Source: Lentibacillus sediminis
GTDB lineage: Bacteria > Bacillota > Bacilli > Bacillales > Amphibacillaceae
Reading direction: 5' to 3'
Length of the DNA stretch: 64,000 bases
Assembly: GCF_002763455.1 (NCBI RefSeq)
Contig: NZ_NIXK01000006.1
Location: 124,001-188,000 of the forward strand
How positions within the stretch are numbered: position 1 is the first letter of the stretch; each line of letters opens with the position of its first letter. Positions 35,930-43,651 of the stretch are shown in pieces. Position numbers and translations under genes: made by a program. The notes under the pieces were generated by a model, which was given only the letters and a program-made list of their open reading frames with translations, searched no databases and was not told the DNA's origin.

Positions 35930-36796
35930 ATGGACATGGAACAGTTAAAAACCTTCGTTTCTTTAGCTAACAGAAAAAATTTCACCCGTACGGCTGAGGA
36001 AATGAACGTTGTGCAGTCCACCGTTACCTCAAGAGTAAAATTACTGGAGCAAGAAGTTGGAGAAAAGCTGTTTAGAAGACAAACACGTCACGTAGAGATC
36101 ACGGAGGCTGGAAAAGTATTTCTTGATTACGCCAAGCAAACGCTGGAAATGATGGATGAGGGAATCAAGGCTGCAAGGATTCAATCGAAATTTACCAGCC
36201 GTCTGGTGATAGGTGGAATGAATTCTCTTTGGGAGACTCCCCTCATTGAACAGATTCATGAATATCAATCTGCCAATACAAATACAGCAATTCGTTTAGT
36301 CACCGGACACTCTGCAGATATTATAGAAAAGATCCGTATTGGGCTAATCGATATTGGGTTTGTTTATAATCCCCCTTCCTCTTCTTTATTCAATGTCCGC
36401 ACTGTAAAAAAGGAAGCTATACTCCTGGCTGGTGCTCCGGATATTGTGAAGAAGTTTGATTCATTTACATGGGAAGAACTGAAAAATTTCCCATTCATCC
36501 ACTATAATTGGGGTCCTGCGTTTTCTGAGTGGTTTGAGATGGAAATCGGAAACCATGAAACGATGCGGTACAGAGTCGATCACACTGGCGTGGCACTGCG
36601 TCTTATGCAAAGAAGAAAGGGCATAGGATTTATGCTGGAGAGCATTATCAGTGATTACGAAGAGAAGGGTCTTCTTTCTCGTATCCCTTTTATCTCCCAG
36701 ACCGATATACCAATACAACATGTCTATATGGTAGTAAACAAACATAAAGAGGAAAAAACGGAATCATTTCAGAGGCATATTGTTTCTTTAAAATAA
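35930..36796 (+). CDS. LysR family transcriptional regulator
   Basis: 288 residues. The N-terminal winged helix (residues 1-60, FVSLANRKNFTRTAEEMNVV then QSTVTSRVKLLEQEVGEKLF) and a C-terminal periplasmic-binding-like effector domain (about 90-285). Probably controls the divergent MFS gene and itself. The shared intergenic region (35824-35929) is very AT-rich and holds repeated ATTAAT/TTAATT blocks that could be its binding sites. AAGGAG lies 9 bases before the ATG. Confidence 0.93.
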   Translation: MDMEQLKTFVSLANRKNFTRTAEEMNVVQSTVTSRVKLLEQEVGEKLFRRQTRHVEITEAGKVFLDYAKQTLEMMDEGIKAARIQSKFTSRLVIGGMNSLWETPLIEQIHEYQSANTNTAIRLVTGHSADIIEKIRIGLIDIGFVYNPPSSSLFNVRTVKKEAILLAGAPDIVKKFDSFTWEELKNFPFIHYNWGPAFSEWFEMEIGNHETMRYRVDHTGVALRLMQRRKGIGFMLESIISDYEEKGLLSRIPFISQTDIPIQHVYMVVNKHKEEKTESFQRHIVSLK

Positions 36797-36830
36797 GGTT
36801 TTGTCAAAATGAATTAAGCCTAATTTAGCG

Positions 36831-36874
36831 AAAAAAAGGAGCCTGGTTTTGAAAAAATTGTTCAAAACAGGCTC
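36831..36874 (-). terminator. Terminator for the 37-kb membrane protein gene
   Basis: GAGCCTG(G)TTTTG pairs with CAAAACAGGCTC around an 11-base loop with one bulge. On the minus strand it is followed by CCTTTTTTTCGC, so it ends transcripts arriving from 37029. It also sits 40 bases after the convergent LysR stop. Confidence 0.8.
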
Positions 36875-36932
36875 TCAAACTATTCCGTTCAAAAGAATTT
36901 CCATAAAAAAATTTGATCATTTTCTGCTTGAA

Positions 36933-36960
36933 TTATTCTATTAAAGGGCCCGATTTTGGA
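36933..36960 (+). repeat. Intergenic ATTAAAGGGCC motif, copy 1
   Basis: TTATTCTATTAAAGGGCCCG at 36933-36952, in the gap downstream of the 37029-37688 gene. Related to the copies near 39.6, 40.3, 40.8 and 42.0 kb. Confidence 0.55.
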
Positions 36961-37028
36961 ATACCTATTACGTTCTATTCAGGGTATTTTCCAAGGCTCA
37001 ATGGGTTCTCTCACACAAATTCTTTAAC

Positions 37029-37688
37029 TTACAACTCCCTTGTATAATCTTCACTAATAATTCTGACGTTAAATATAAAAATCTCGCCACTTACATCTTG
37101 ATATATTGTTGAGTGAAGAGGTTGTCGGAAGCTAATTTCAAACGTTTTATTTTCGAGCGGTTCAATTTCCAATTGGCCTTTCAGATTAATTATATCCAAA
37201 GCATTAAAACCCTTGCTGTCATATTTAGGATGGACTGAAACATGAAAAGTCGAACTCTGATTACTATGGTTCCTAAAGGAAAGTGTGCATTTGCCCACAA
37301 GAATACCTGAATCATTTGTATCATATTCACAATGGCTGTCATCTTGATAGAATTCCAATGCATAAATACCTTTTGCAAAACTTGATTGATACACATTAGC
37401 AAACAAATCAGAGGGTAAGATCGTAAAAACAAGAAAGAAAATAAAAATCATTTTTCCACTATACCGTTTAGCCAGAAGAAACAACCCTATAATCAATAAT
37501 AAGATAGCAACGATGGCTGTGTAATGTAAGCCCATATTTCCATTGGACCATGTGGGTATACCAATAAATCCAAGCAATCGATCTCCAACAGGTTCGCTAT
37601 ATATAAATCTCCACTTGAATAAAAAAGCGAAGGCGAGCAGTATAAAACCTGTTATAACAAACGGTCTTGTTCGCTCTTCTTGATCCAT
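37029..37688 (-). CDS. Membrane-anchored protein with extracellular domain, unknown
   Basis: 219 residues. Three hydrophobic segments lie in the first 100 residues (FVITGFILLAFAFLFKWRFI, AIVAILLLIIGLFLLA and MIFIFFLVFTILPSDLFA), then a soluble, strand-rich C-terminal domain, probably outside the cell (SFRNHSNQSSTFHVSVHP and IEPLENKTFEISFRQPL read like an immunoglobulin-type or Y_Y_Y fold). No family recognised. GGGGGGGATAAA precedes the ATG. Confidence 0.65.
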   Translation of the reverse strand: MDQEERTRPFVITGFILLAFAFLFKWRFIYSEPVGDRLLGFIGIPTWSNGNMGLHYTAIVAILLLIIGLFLLAKRYSGKMIFIFFLVFTILPSDLFANVYQSSFAKGIYALEFYQDDSHCEYDTNDSGILVGKCTLSFRNHSNQSSTFHVSVHPKYDSKGFNALDIINLKGQLEIEPLENKTFEISFRQPLHSTIYQDVSGEIFIFNVRIISEDYTREL

Positions 37689-37713
37689 TTTATCCCCCCC
37701 AATATACTTTACG

Positions 37714-37744
37714 ACAATGGCCCTTTAGATGAAGATCAGCATCC
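37714..37744 (-). repeat. Intergenic ATTAAAGGGCC motif, copy 2
   Basis: The minus strand reads TGATCTTCATCTAAAGGGCC followed by ATTGT. About 25 of 31 positions match the copy at 41980-42010 (TGATCTTCGACTAAAGGGCC). It lies in the 117-base gap between two small genes. Confidence 0.6.
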
Positions 37745-37805
37745 AAACAAAAATTAATCCTTCTTTTAATTAATTAGAGATTAGCTTCTAATTCCTAAAT
37801 AGTAT

Positions 37806-38129
37806 TTATTTCTGAATAGCATTCGATTGCTGCATTCTTTTTTTATAAAAATTGATTGCAAATCCATGAACGGTGACTAACAGCAATAATAATACCCACA
37901 TCGCATCCCTGTATGTTTCATACGGTATGCTTGCAATGAAATTGTGATATAAATGGAGGATAACCCATCCGATTGGAAACACACCAAGTGCATATTTAGA
38001 TGAATAAGCTAATATTTGTTCTTTTTTATCCTTCGATTCATCACTTCTTAAAAGCTTAAACTCCGTTACAAGTGCATAGATAAAAAATGGTAGTATCAAT
38101 GCACCGATAATAAGCATAAATTGACTCAT
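37806..38129 (-). CDS. Small membrane protein, unknown
   Basis: 107 residues, three hydrophobic segments (MLIIGALILPFFIYALVTEF, YALGVFPIGWVILHLYHNF and MWVLLLLLVTVHGFAINFY), basic C-terminus. No family recognised. GAAGGAAGG precedes the ATG. Confidence 0.62.
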   Translation of the reverse strand: MSQFMLIIGALILPFFIYALVTEFKLLRSDESKDKKEQILAYSSKYALGVFPIGWVILHLYHNFIASIPYETYRDAMWVLLLLLVTVHGFAINFYKKRMQQSNAIQK

Positions 38130-38177
38130 CCTTCCTTCAAATCAGATTTATGAGCAAATAGCCTAACCCACCACTAA

Positions 38178-38672
38178 CTACAAATACTGGCTCGAAGCAT
38201 AATCTAGCACTTCTTGGTACAGCTCGTTCCAACCATGATAATACTCTGTTACTTCACCAGGTTTTATAAGTATTCTTTCACCCGACTCATACTTAGCTTG
38301 AAAGACATGTAATTGGTCAATGTCCATACGATAAAAAACTTGATACCCTACTTTTGGATAAGGACTATTTTCATCCCAGTTTGGGTTTTTATTATGATCA
38401 ACGATAATATGCCCCAAAAGAGAGCAACTTCCTGTAATATAACCTTCTTCAAATGCCTCACGCCTAAAACATTCTTCAGTAGTTTCTCCATTATCAATAT
38501 GGCCTCCCGGTATGTCCCAACCTCTTTGGTTTAAGTTGACTAAAAGTAGCTTGTCATCTTTAAAACAGAATCCGTGAACACTTGTAATTTGTTCTTCTGG
38601 AGGAAGTGTCTTAGCAATTTTCCAAGTTAGCTTTACTTTTGATTCTCCCCATTGTACATATTTTGTGGTCAT
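38178..38672 (-). CDS. NUDIX hydrolase
   Basis: 164 residues. A complete Nudix box (GX5EX7REX2EEG) is present at GHIDNGETTEECFRREAFEE followed by Gly, so pyrophosphatase activity on a nucleoside diphosphate-linked substrate is likely; the substrate is unknown. ATG 38672 (MTTKYVQWG) follows GAGGGGGG; an ATG 11 codons earlier lacks a ribosome site. Confidence 0.85.
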   Translation of the reverse strand: MTTKYVQWGESKVKLTWKIAKTLPPEEQITSVHGFCFKDDKLLLVNLNQRGWDIPGGHIDNGETTEECFRREAFEEGYITGSCSLLGHIIVDHNKNPNWDENSPYPKVGYQVFYRMDIDQLHVFQAKYESGERILIKPGEVTEYYHGWNELYQEVLDYASSQYL

Positions 38673-38738
38673 GAGTTCCCCCCCTCGTATAATATATCCG
38701 AGCAATGCACCCTAAATTTAGAAATAGAAGTCATTTAA

Positions 38739-38930
38739 TTACGAGTTTAAAGTTGTAAGTGAGGCAAGGGTACAAATAATTAGTATAAAAGAAATTGTAA
38801 CCCATAGAGTATTTTTATTCGTATCCTCTTCATATTTAATCTTCTTAATGATTGATACGAGATTTAAACAGAAAACAATACAATAGATAGGCAACAAATA
38901 AAATCCAAAAATAGCAAATATCTGAATCAC
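38739..38930 (-). CDS. Small two-helix membrane protein, unknown
   Basis: 63 residues: IFAIFGFYLLPIYCIVFCLN, a charged loop (KKIKYEEDTNKNT), then LWVTISFILIICTLASLTTL. GTG start at 38930; GGGAGG lies about 12 bases upstream, longer than ideal. No family recognised, and the call rests on the ribosome site and the two-helix layout. Confidence 0.5.
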   Translation of the reverse strand: MIQIFAIFGFYLLPIYCIVFCLNLVSIIKKIKYEEDTNKNTLWVTISFILIICTLASLTTLNS

Positions 38931-39095
38931 AAAAATCCACTACCTCCCTCAATATATTTCGAGTTTCTTAAAATAAAATTCAATTAAGGTTCTTTTCATG
39001 ATATAGACTCCCTGGATAATACTTCCCTAAATGGTTGTAAAACAGTTGTCCTATTGCTGCTTAATAAATTTCAGCCCGTATACCATTCCGCAAAA

Positions 39096-39398
39096 TTATT
39101 TTGTCACTAATTCTATTACTACTAATATAATTAATAAACAAAAGTTAGGAGCACCAATTAATAAGAATCTTCTAACCCATTTGTTTTTCCCCAGTCTATC
39201 TTCTTTTGTTTCTGTGTGATAATTAGCTCTACTTCTGTCACCATCAACAAAAGCCCCCGTTAACAAACCTGATAATAATAAGGGAACAATTGCCGCTACC
39301 CCAGTGATTATGAAAAATAAGTTCCAGTCACCTGTAAAGGCACCGACTATCAAAGCGACAATGGTTATGAATACACCAATACCCAGATATTTAAGCAA
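39096..39398 (-). CDS. DUF5316 family membrane protein
   Basis: 100 residues from TTG 39398, with AAAGGGGGGA upstream. Two hydrophobic segments at the N-terminus, the motif SGLLTGAFVDGDRSRANYHT, a basic region (KEDRLGKNKWVRRF), and a third helix at the C-terminus. The GAFVSGDRxRAN loop is what I know as DUF5316, a small Bacillaceae membrane family with no known function. The longer frame upstream of the TTG has a Cys/Lys-rich, unlikely N-terminus. Confidence 0.7.
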   Translation of the reverse strand: MLKYLGIGVFITIVALIVGAFTGDWNLFFIITGVAAIVPLLLSGLLTGAFVDGDRSRANYHTETKEDRLGKNKWVRRFLLIGAPNFCLLIILVVIELVTK

Positions 39399-39581
39399 AG
39401 GAATCCCCCCTTTATTTATACATTTGAACTGATGAGTAAGTTTCGAAAAACATTTCTGTTTCTCCATTAAACTCCCCGTTAGCGAAAACAAGATATCATT
39501 TAAATGAAACCCCTTTTTTATCTAACCTTGATCTTACATAATAAAAGCGCTTCTAATCTTAATTCCATAAGAGCCCCCTTG

Positions 39582-39605
39582 TATTCTGTTAAATGGCCCG
39601 ATCGT
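39582..39605 (+). repeat. Intergenic ATTAAAGGGCC motif, copy 3 (degenerate)
   Basis: TATTCTGTTAAATGGCCCGA, a variant of the motif, in the 289-base gap between a GNAT gene and the DUF5316 gene. Confidence 0.45.
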
Positions 39606-39687
39606 ATATTCCTATGTCATTTATCATTCCTAGTTCAAAAAGACGTTCTATTCGATTCTTGCACCCGTTACCTAAATACCATTTACT

Positions 39688-40083
39688 CTATTTTCTATGC
39701 ATCACAAATTGAGATTTACTATTTTTAAACTTATTTTTCTCATAAAAAGGAATTAACTCTTCTTCACAGAACAAACTAATAACATCAATGTGAGATAGTT
39801 CCTCTAATAAATTTGATATAAGTTTTGAACCTATGCCTTTATGATGTAATTCTTTATGTACTACAACATCTTCAATGTATGCCCTGAATTTACTATCAGT
39901 AATTGCTCTTGAAAACCCAACGAGAACATCATTTTTCCAAGCACCAACTGAAATTACTTGACTTAACATTCTGTCTATGTCCTGTTCATTTCGTTCTTCC
40001 CACCAACCAGCATTCCTATATAGTGTCATTAATTCTATAGCTCCAATAGGTTTCTCACCAAAACTTATAACCTTAACATCCAA
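39688..40083 (-). CDS. GNAT family N-acetyltransferase
   Basis: 131 residues. The acetyl-CoA pyrophosphate loop is HKELHHKGIGSKLISNLLEE (Q/RxxGxG type, here HHKGIG), preceded by FRAYIEDVVV. The overall layout (MTLYRNAGWWEERNEQDIDR at the N-terminus) fits a small one-domain GNAT. TTG 40083 is chosen because GGGGGA lies 6 bases upstream; TTG 40098 is the alternative. Confidence 0.82.
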   Translation of the reverse strand: MDVKVISFGEKPIGAIELMTLYRNAGWWEERNEQDIDRMLSQVISVGAWKNDVLVGFSRAITDSKFRAYIEDVVVHKELHHKGIGSKLISNLLEELSHIDVISLFCEEELIPFYEKNKFKNSKSQFVMHRK

Positions 40084-40322
40084 ATATAAATCCCCCAAAA
40101 TTAGTTTTTTGATTTACATTGCTCATAAGACGAGAGCTCCTTTTTTTAGAACTTCAACAATTCGCCTCATTCTCCTTATTTACATACGACATTACTCTAA
40201 TTTAGTTTCAAACTATCTGCCATCTCGAAAATGAGTCTTCCACTATCCTGCCTATTGCTTTGTACTAATTATTCCAAAATAAGTAATTCGATTCATTAAT
40301 TTTCGCGAAATTAAGGTATCCA

Positions 40323-40355
40323 TCTTATTCAAGATAGGCGCCCTTTTATGGAATA
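40323..40355 (-). repeat. Intergenic ATTAAAGGGCC motif, copy 4
   Basis: The minus strand reads TTATTCCATAAAAGGGCGCC and then TATCTTGAATAAG, so the site ends in a TTATTC...GAATAA pair. It is the only feature seen in the 40084-40407 gap, which otherwise holds AT-rich sequence without a gene. Confidence 0.5.
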
Positions 40356-40407
40356 ATTAAGGTTATGATTTTTGCAGATAGCTAATTGAACTAACGCACA
40401 AGTTTGT

Positions 40408-40731
40408 TTAGGAAGCAGAATTCCTCCTCTTTGAAAAACAAAATAATGCAATTACTAAACAAAGCATACTCAATGCCCAAACTACACCAAAAATACCTAT
40501 TTGAAGGGAAATTTCTTCTGATGCCATCGGATGATTATAGTCAAAGTCAATAGACTTTAATGCAAAATATACTGCAATAGAGAATGATATTAAGTGCAAT
40601 AATGTCCAGATATACCCTGAACTATTCTTTTTGTTTTTAATCCAAAGAAAGACCGTAACTAAAATCGTAATACCCATAACAATTGAAAATCCGCCAATTA
40701 ACAATCCCATTACTCCTTGTTCTAATAGCAT
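40408..40731 (-). CDS. Small membrane protein, unknown
   Basis: 107 residues, three hydrophobic segments (about 7-28, 38-55 and 77-100). The loops contain KNKKNSSG and DFDYNHPMASEE. ATG 40731 has GGAGGT 6 bases upstream. No family recognised. Confidence 0.62.
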   Translation of the reverse strand: MLLEQGVMGLLIGGFSIVMGITILVTVFLWIKNKKNSSGYIWTLLHLISFSIAVYFALKSIDFDYNHPMASEEISLQIGIFGVVWALSMLCLVIALFCFSKRRNSAS

Positions 40732-40826
40732 AAGAATACCTCCAATCATATTTCTTCTTAAACAATCCTGCCTAGTTAGTTTAAGATCAATCCTTCACAA
40801 ACTCCTTATTACTTACAATTAAAAGT

Positions 40827-40852
40827 TATTCCATTAAAGGGCTTTCATCAAA
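40827..40852 (+). repeat. Intergenic ATTAAAGGGCC motif, copy 5
   Basis: TTATTCCATTAAAGGGCTTT in the 154-base gap between two membrane protein genes. Matches copy 1 at 17 of the first 18 positions except for the C/T at the seventh. Confidence 0.5.
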
Positions 40853-40885
40853 TTTAATAAAGTAAAAAAATTCATGGAAATAAAG

Positions 40886-41182
40886 CTAAACAACCTTGAA
40901 CCTAACCAAATATGGTGTAAATAAAGAGCCAATAAACAAAATAGCAAGGCCGATTCCCAACGTTGCAATAATATTATTAAGAGATGTATAGAAATTTATA
41001 AAGTTTGTTAAAACCAACATTGGCAACATAGTGAGCGCTACAAAAGTTAGCCTGCCGGGAATAGTAATTTTGTGTTTCGCACAACAGTTATCACATTCAA
41101 TTGGTTTATATCCCCTCAATCCCCAAAACGACTTATAAACTACACTCCAGCTAAATGAAACATTGCAGTTTTGGCATTTTTG
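40886..41182 (-). CDS. CxxC-zinc-ribbon membrane protein (TIGR04104-like)
   Basis: 98 residues. An N-terminal zinc ribbon with CQNC (about residues 4-7) and CDNC (about 31-34), then two transmembrane helices. The QKCxNC...YKPIxCDxC pattern is that of the TIGR04104 (CxxC-20-CxxC) family, of unknown function. TTG 41182 matches the usual MQKC start; GTG 41197 is an alternative with GGTGGGAG overlapping. Confidence 0.72.
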   Translation of the reverse strand, partial: QKCQNCNVSFSWSVVYKSFWGLRGYKPIECDNCCAKHKITIPGRLTFVALTMLPMLVLTNFINFYTSLNNIIATLGIGLAILFIGSLFTPYLVRFKVV

Positions 41183-41262
41183 CAATACAACTCCCACCTT
41201 TCGGCAAATTGACCCTGGTAATTAGGACGCTGATCCATATAACCTTAATCGCTCCCGATGGC

Positions 41263-41601
41263 TTAATAATCTAATTGACGCAAATACAAAAGAAGATTGT
41301 CCCCTTGACTTTTAAGTGTGTACTTACGGATTTTACTGTCTATCCTTTTTTGTTGTTTACTATCTTTACTAAGCCAGTTTATGAAATGAAAAAAAGGACT
41401 GGATGATAAGTTTGCTGCACCCCGAAAACCTAATTCAAAACCCATTTGCTCTTTTTCTGTCAAAGGTAATTGCGTATTCTCCAAAAACTCTTCTTTGAAA
41501 TGCTGTGGAATTAATATATATGACTCTTTTTTCTCTAATGCAGAAAGCAGCTCTTCAGCATTACCAGCGACAAAGTGATTATTCGATTCATCTATTTTCA
41601 T
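41263..41601 (-). CDS. Small soluble protein, unknown
   Basis: 112 residues, no membrane segment. It starts MKIDESNNHFVAGNAEELLS, has a helical middle (KEQMGFELGFRGAANLSSSP) and a basic C-terminus (QQKRIDSKIRKYTLKSQGDN). ATG 41601 follows AGAGGGGAATAAAA; the ATG 17 codons upstream has no ribosome site. No family recognised. Confidence 0.62.
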   Translation of the reverse strand: MKIDESNNHFVAGNAEELLSALEKKESYILIPQHFKEEFLENTQLPLTEKEQMGFELGFRGAANLSSSPFFHFINWLSKDSKQQKRIDSKIRKYTLKSQGDNLLLYLRQLDY

Positions 41602-41665
41602 TTTTATTCCCCTCTTCTTTAAGATAATTATATTGATATCCAAATACTGCATGTATAATAATTAT

Positions 41666-41794
41666 TCAGCAATCAAAACCGGCCTGGTTCAGACACAATT
41701 TCCAACTGTAGAATTTAAACATAATATAAAAACCGATTGCTGCCAAAGAAATACCTCCGATAAGAATTAGGGTAATAATTAAGGTTGTAGACAT
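41666..41794 (-). CDS. 42-residue single-helix membrane peptide
   Basis: ATG 41794 has AAAGGAGCC 6 bases upstream. The product reads MSTTLIITLILIGGISLAAI, GFYIMFKFYSWKLCLNQAG and FDC, then TGA: one transmembrane helix with a basic-aromatic C-terminal side. It is too short for common gene-calling cut-offs. The strong ribosome site and the clean helix support translation; function unknown. Confidence 0.6.
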   Translation of the reverse strand: MSTTLIITLILIGGISLAAIGFYIMFKFYSWKLCLNQAGFDC

Positions 41795-41970
41795 TTTTTC
41801 GGCTCCTTTAAATAAAATAAACGCTTTCCTTTATTACGTACCTACAGGAATAAAGTTTCAAATATTTTAAGTTATCTTATTAATGCGCTGCAGTGTTAAT
41901 AATTAATGTGTTTACCCTTTTTACAGATATTAGTTCCTCGAACGGATCATAGAAAGCAATGGCGCAACTC

Positions 41971-42010
41971 TTATTCCACACTATGGCCCTTTAGTCGAAG
42001 ATCAATATCC
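41971..42010 (-). repeat. Intergenic ATTAAAGGGCC motif, copy 6
   Basis: The minus strand reads TGATCTTCGACTAAAGGGCC, then ATAGTGTGGAATAA. Close to copy 2. The 41795-42188 gap holds this site, the coaE-operon terminator and no further gene. Confidence 0.6.
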
Positions 42011-42132
42011 ATATCAGCAAAAAACTTTTTGTCAGTGAAATCATAAAAAAAGCCTGTTCAATTAGTTTTATTATAATCCAAAGAACGAATTTCCCAAAAA
42101 TTTTATTGGTATTTTAACAACCTTACTGTACC

Positions 42133-42178
42133 CCAAAAAAACAAAAAGACCAGGACAGATAAAAATCCATCCCAGCCT
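42133..42178 (-). terminator. Terminator of polA-mutM-coaE
   Basis: The minus strand reads GGCTGGGATGG, loop ATTTTTATC, CTGTCCTGGTC, then TTTTTGTTTTTTTGG. Pairing includes several G-U pairs. It starts 11 bases after the coaE stop. Confidence 0.8.
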
Positions 42179-42188
42179 TACACACTAT

Positions 42189-42791
42189 CTATTCAGCAAC
42201 CTTCCACTCCCTCAACAACTCCTCCAACTGCTCATAAGACTCCTGTTTACTCCCATTATTATCAATCACAAAATCCGCCAGTTCCGCCTTTTCTTTAACC
42301 GGCATTTGTGTTTCGATCCGCTGTCTTGCTTCTTCTTCGGTGTAGCCGTTCCGGTCCATCAACCGCTCCAGCTGCATGTTCTCGTCCACATAAACCACCA
42401 GTGTTTTGTCCACAAAATGGGTTAATTTGCTTTCAAACAATAGCGGGATATCAAGCACCACACATGCTGCACCAGCATCAATAAAGGCCTGTTTCTTCTC
42501 AAGCATTTTTTTCCGTACAGCTGGATGAACAATCCCGTTCAGCTGCTCCCTCTTTTCTTTATCCGCAAAAATAATGCTGCCGAGTTTTTCGCGATCAAGG
42601 GTTTTGTCTGCACGCAGCACGTCCTCGCCGAATGTTTCGATGATTTCCCTGTAGGCATTCTCGCCAGGCTGGACAACCTCCCGTGAAATCTTATCTGCAT
42701 CAATTACCGGTATATCAAAATCATCAAACATCAGGGAAACAGTGCTTTTTCCGCTGGCGATGCTTCCGGTCAGTCCAATCGTAAGCGTCAT
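42189..42791 (-). CDS. coaE: Dephospho-CoA kinase
   Basis: 200 residues. It adds the 3'-phosphate to dephospho-CoA, the last step of CoA synthesis. Walker A GLTGSIASGKSTVSLMF (6-22), IDADKISREVVQPG, VLDIPLLFESKL and the lid LMDRNGYTEEEARQRIETQM are characteristic. Follows mutM by 22 bases; in B. subtilis ytaF lies between, and is absent here. Confidence 0.96.
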   Translation of the reverse strand: MTLTIGLTGSIASGKSTVSLMFDDFDIPVIDADKISREVVQPGENAYREIIETFGEDVLRADKTLDREKLGSIIFADKEKREQLNGIVHPAVRKKMLEKKQAFIDAGAACVVLDIPLLFESKLTHFVDKTLVVYVDENMQLERLMDRNGYTEEEARQRIETQMPVKEKAELADFVIDNNGSKQESYEQLEELLREWKVAE

Positions 42792-42813
42792 TTAAATACA
42801 CCTCTTTCTCCGG

Positions 42814-43638
42814 CTACTTCTGACAGGTGGTGCAGATGTGCGTGCCCCGTCCGCCGATTTTCATTTTCACAATCGGATTCCCGCAGTTGCGGCAGGCCTT
42901 ATCTTCCTGCCCATACACGAACAAATCCTGCTGGAACATGCCCATCTCCCCCTGGCTGTTGACATAGGAACGAATGGTTGTCCCGCCCATTCTCACGGCG
43001 TTCGCCAAGGTGTCGATTGCCTGTTCACGAATCGCGTTGACTTCCTTGCGCGTCAATTTGCTCGCCCGTTTCAGCGGGTGGACATTTGCCTTAAACAGCG
43101 TTTCATCCACATAAATATTTCCAAGGCCTGTCACAATCGACTGATCAAGAAGCGCAGCCTTGACTACCCTGTCGGTTTTTTTCAACCTTTGATAAAAATA
43201 ATCCAGGGTAAATGTCTCGTCAAACGGATCCGGCCCAAGCAGGCTGAGAGGCTTGTTGGCAAATTCCTCACCTTTGTTGTACACATGCATCGTGCCGAAT
43301 TTGCGGACATCGTTATAACGCAATTCCTCCCCATTGGTAAAGGAAAAAATCACATGCGTATGTTTCTTCACTGGTTCCTCTTTCGGATGGATGCTGTATT
43401 TCCCTTCCATGCGCAAATGGGAAACAAGCACCACATCGTCCAGCTGAAACAGAAGAAATTTCCCTCTGCGCCCGATATCCCGGATCGTCTGACCAAGCAG
43501 ATTGGTTTTAAATTCCTCCACATCTTCAGGAGCTTTTATAATGTTCGGCCAGTAAACGGCGACATCGGCAATTTTTTTATCAATCACAAACTGTTTTAAT
43601 GTATTCTTGATTGTCTCTACTTCTGGTAATTCCGGCAT
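42814..43638 (-). CDS. mutM: Formamidopyrimidine-DNA glycosylase (Fpg)
   Basis: 274 residues. It removes 8-oxoguanine and formamidopyrimidines from DNA. The N-terminal PELPEVETI supplies the catalytic proline and Glu; HLRMEGKY and VRKFGTMHV follow; then the H2TH domain (QSIVTGLGNIYVDETLF) and the C-terminal zinc finger CRNCGNPIVKMKIGGRGTHI followed by CTTC. GGGAG precedes the ATG. It lies 13 bases after polA. Confidence 0.97.
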   Translation of the reverse strand: MPELPEVETIKNTLKQFVIDKKIADVAVYWPNIIKAPEDVEEFKTNLLGQTIRDIGRRGKFLLFQLDDVVLVSHLRMEGKYSIHPKEEPVKKHTHVIFSFTNGEELRYNDVRKFGTMHVYNKGEEFANKPLSLLGPDPFDETFTLDYFYQRLKKTDRVVKAALLDQSIVTGLGNIYVDETLFKANVHPLKRASKLTRKEVNAIREQAIDTLANAVRMGGTTIRSYVNSQGEMGMFQQDLFVYGQEDKACRNCGNPIVKMKIGGRGTHICTTCQK

Positions 43639-43651
43639 CGTTCATTCTCCC

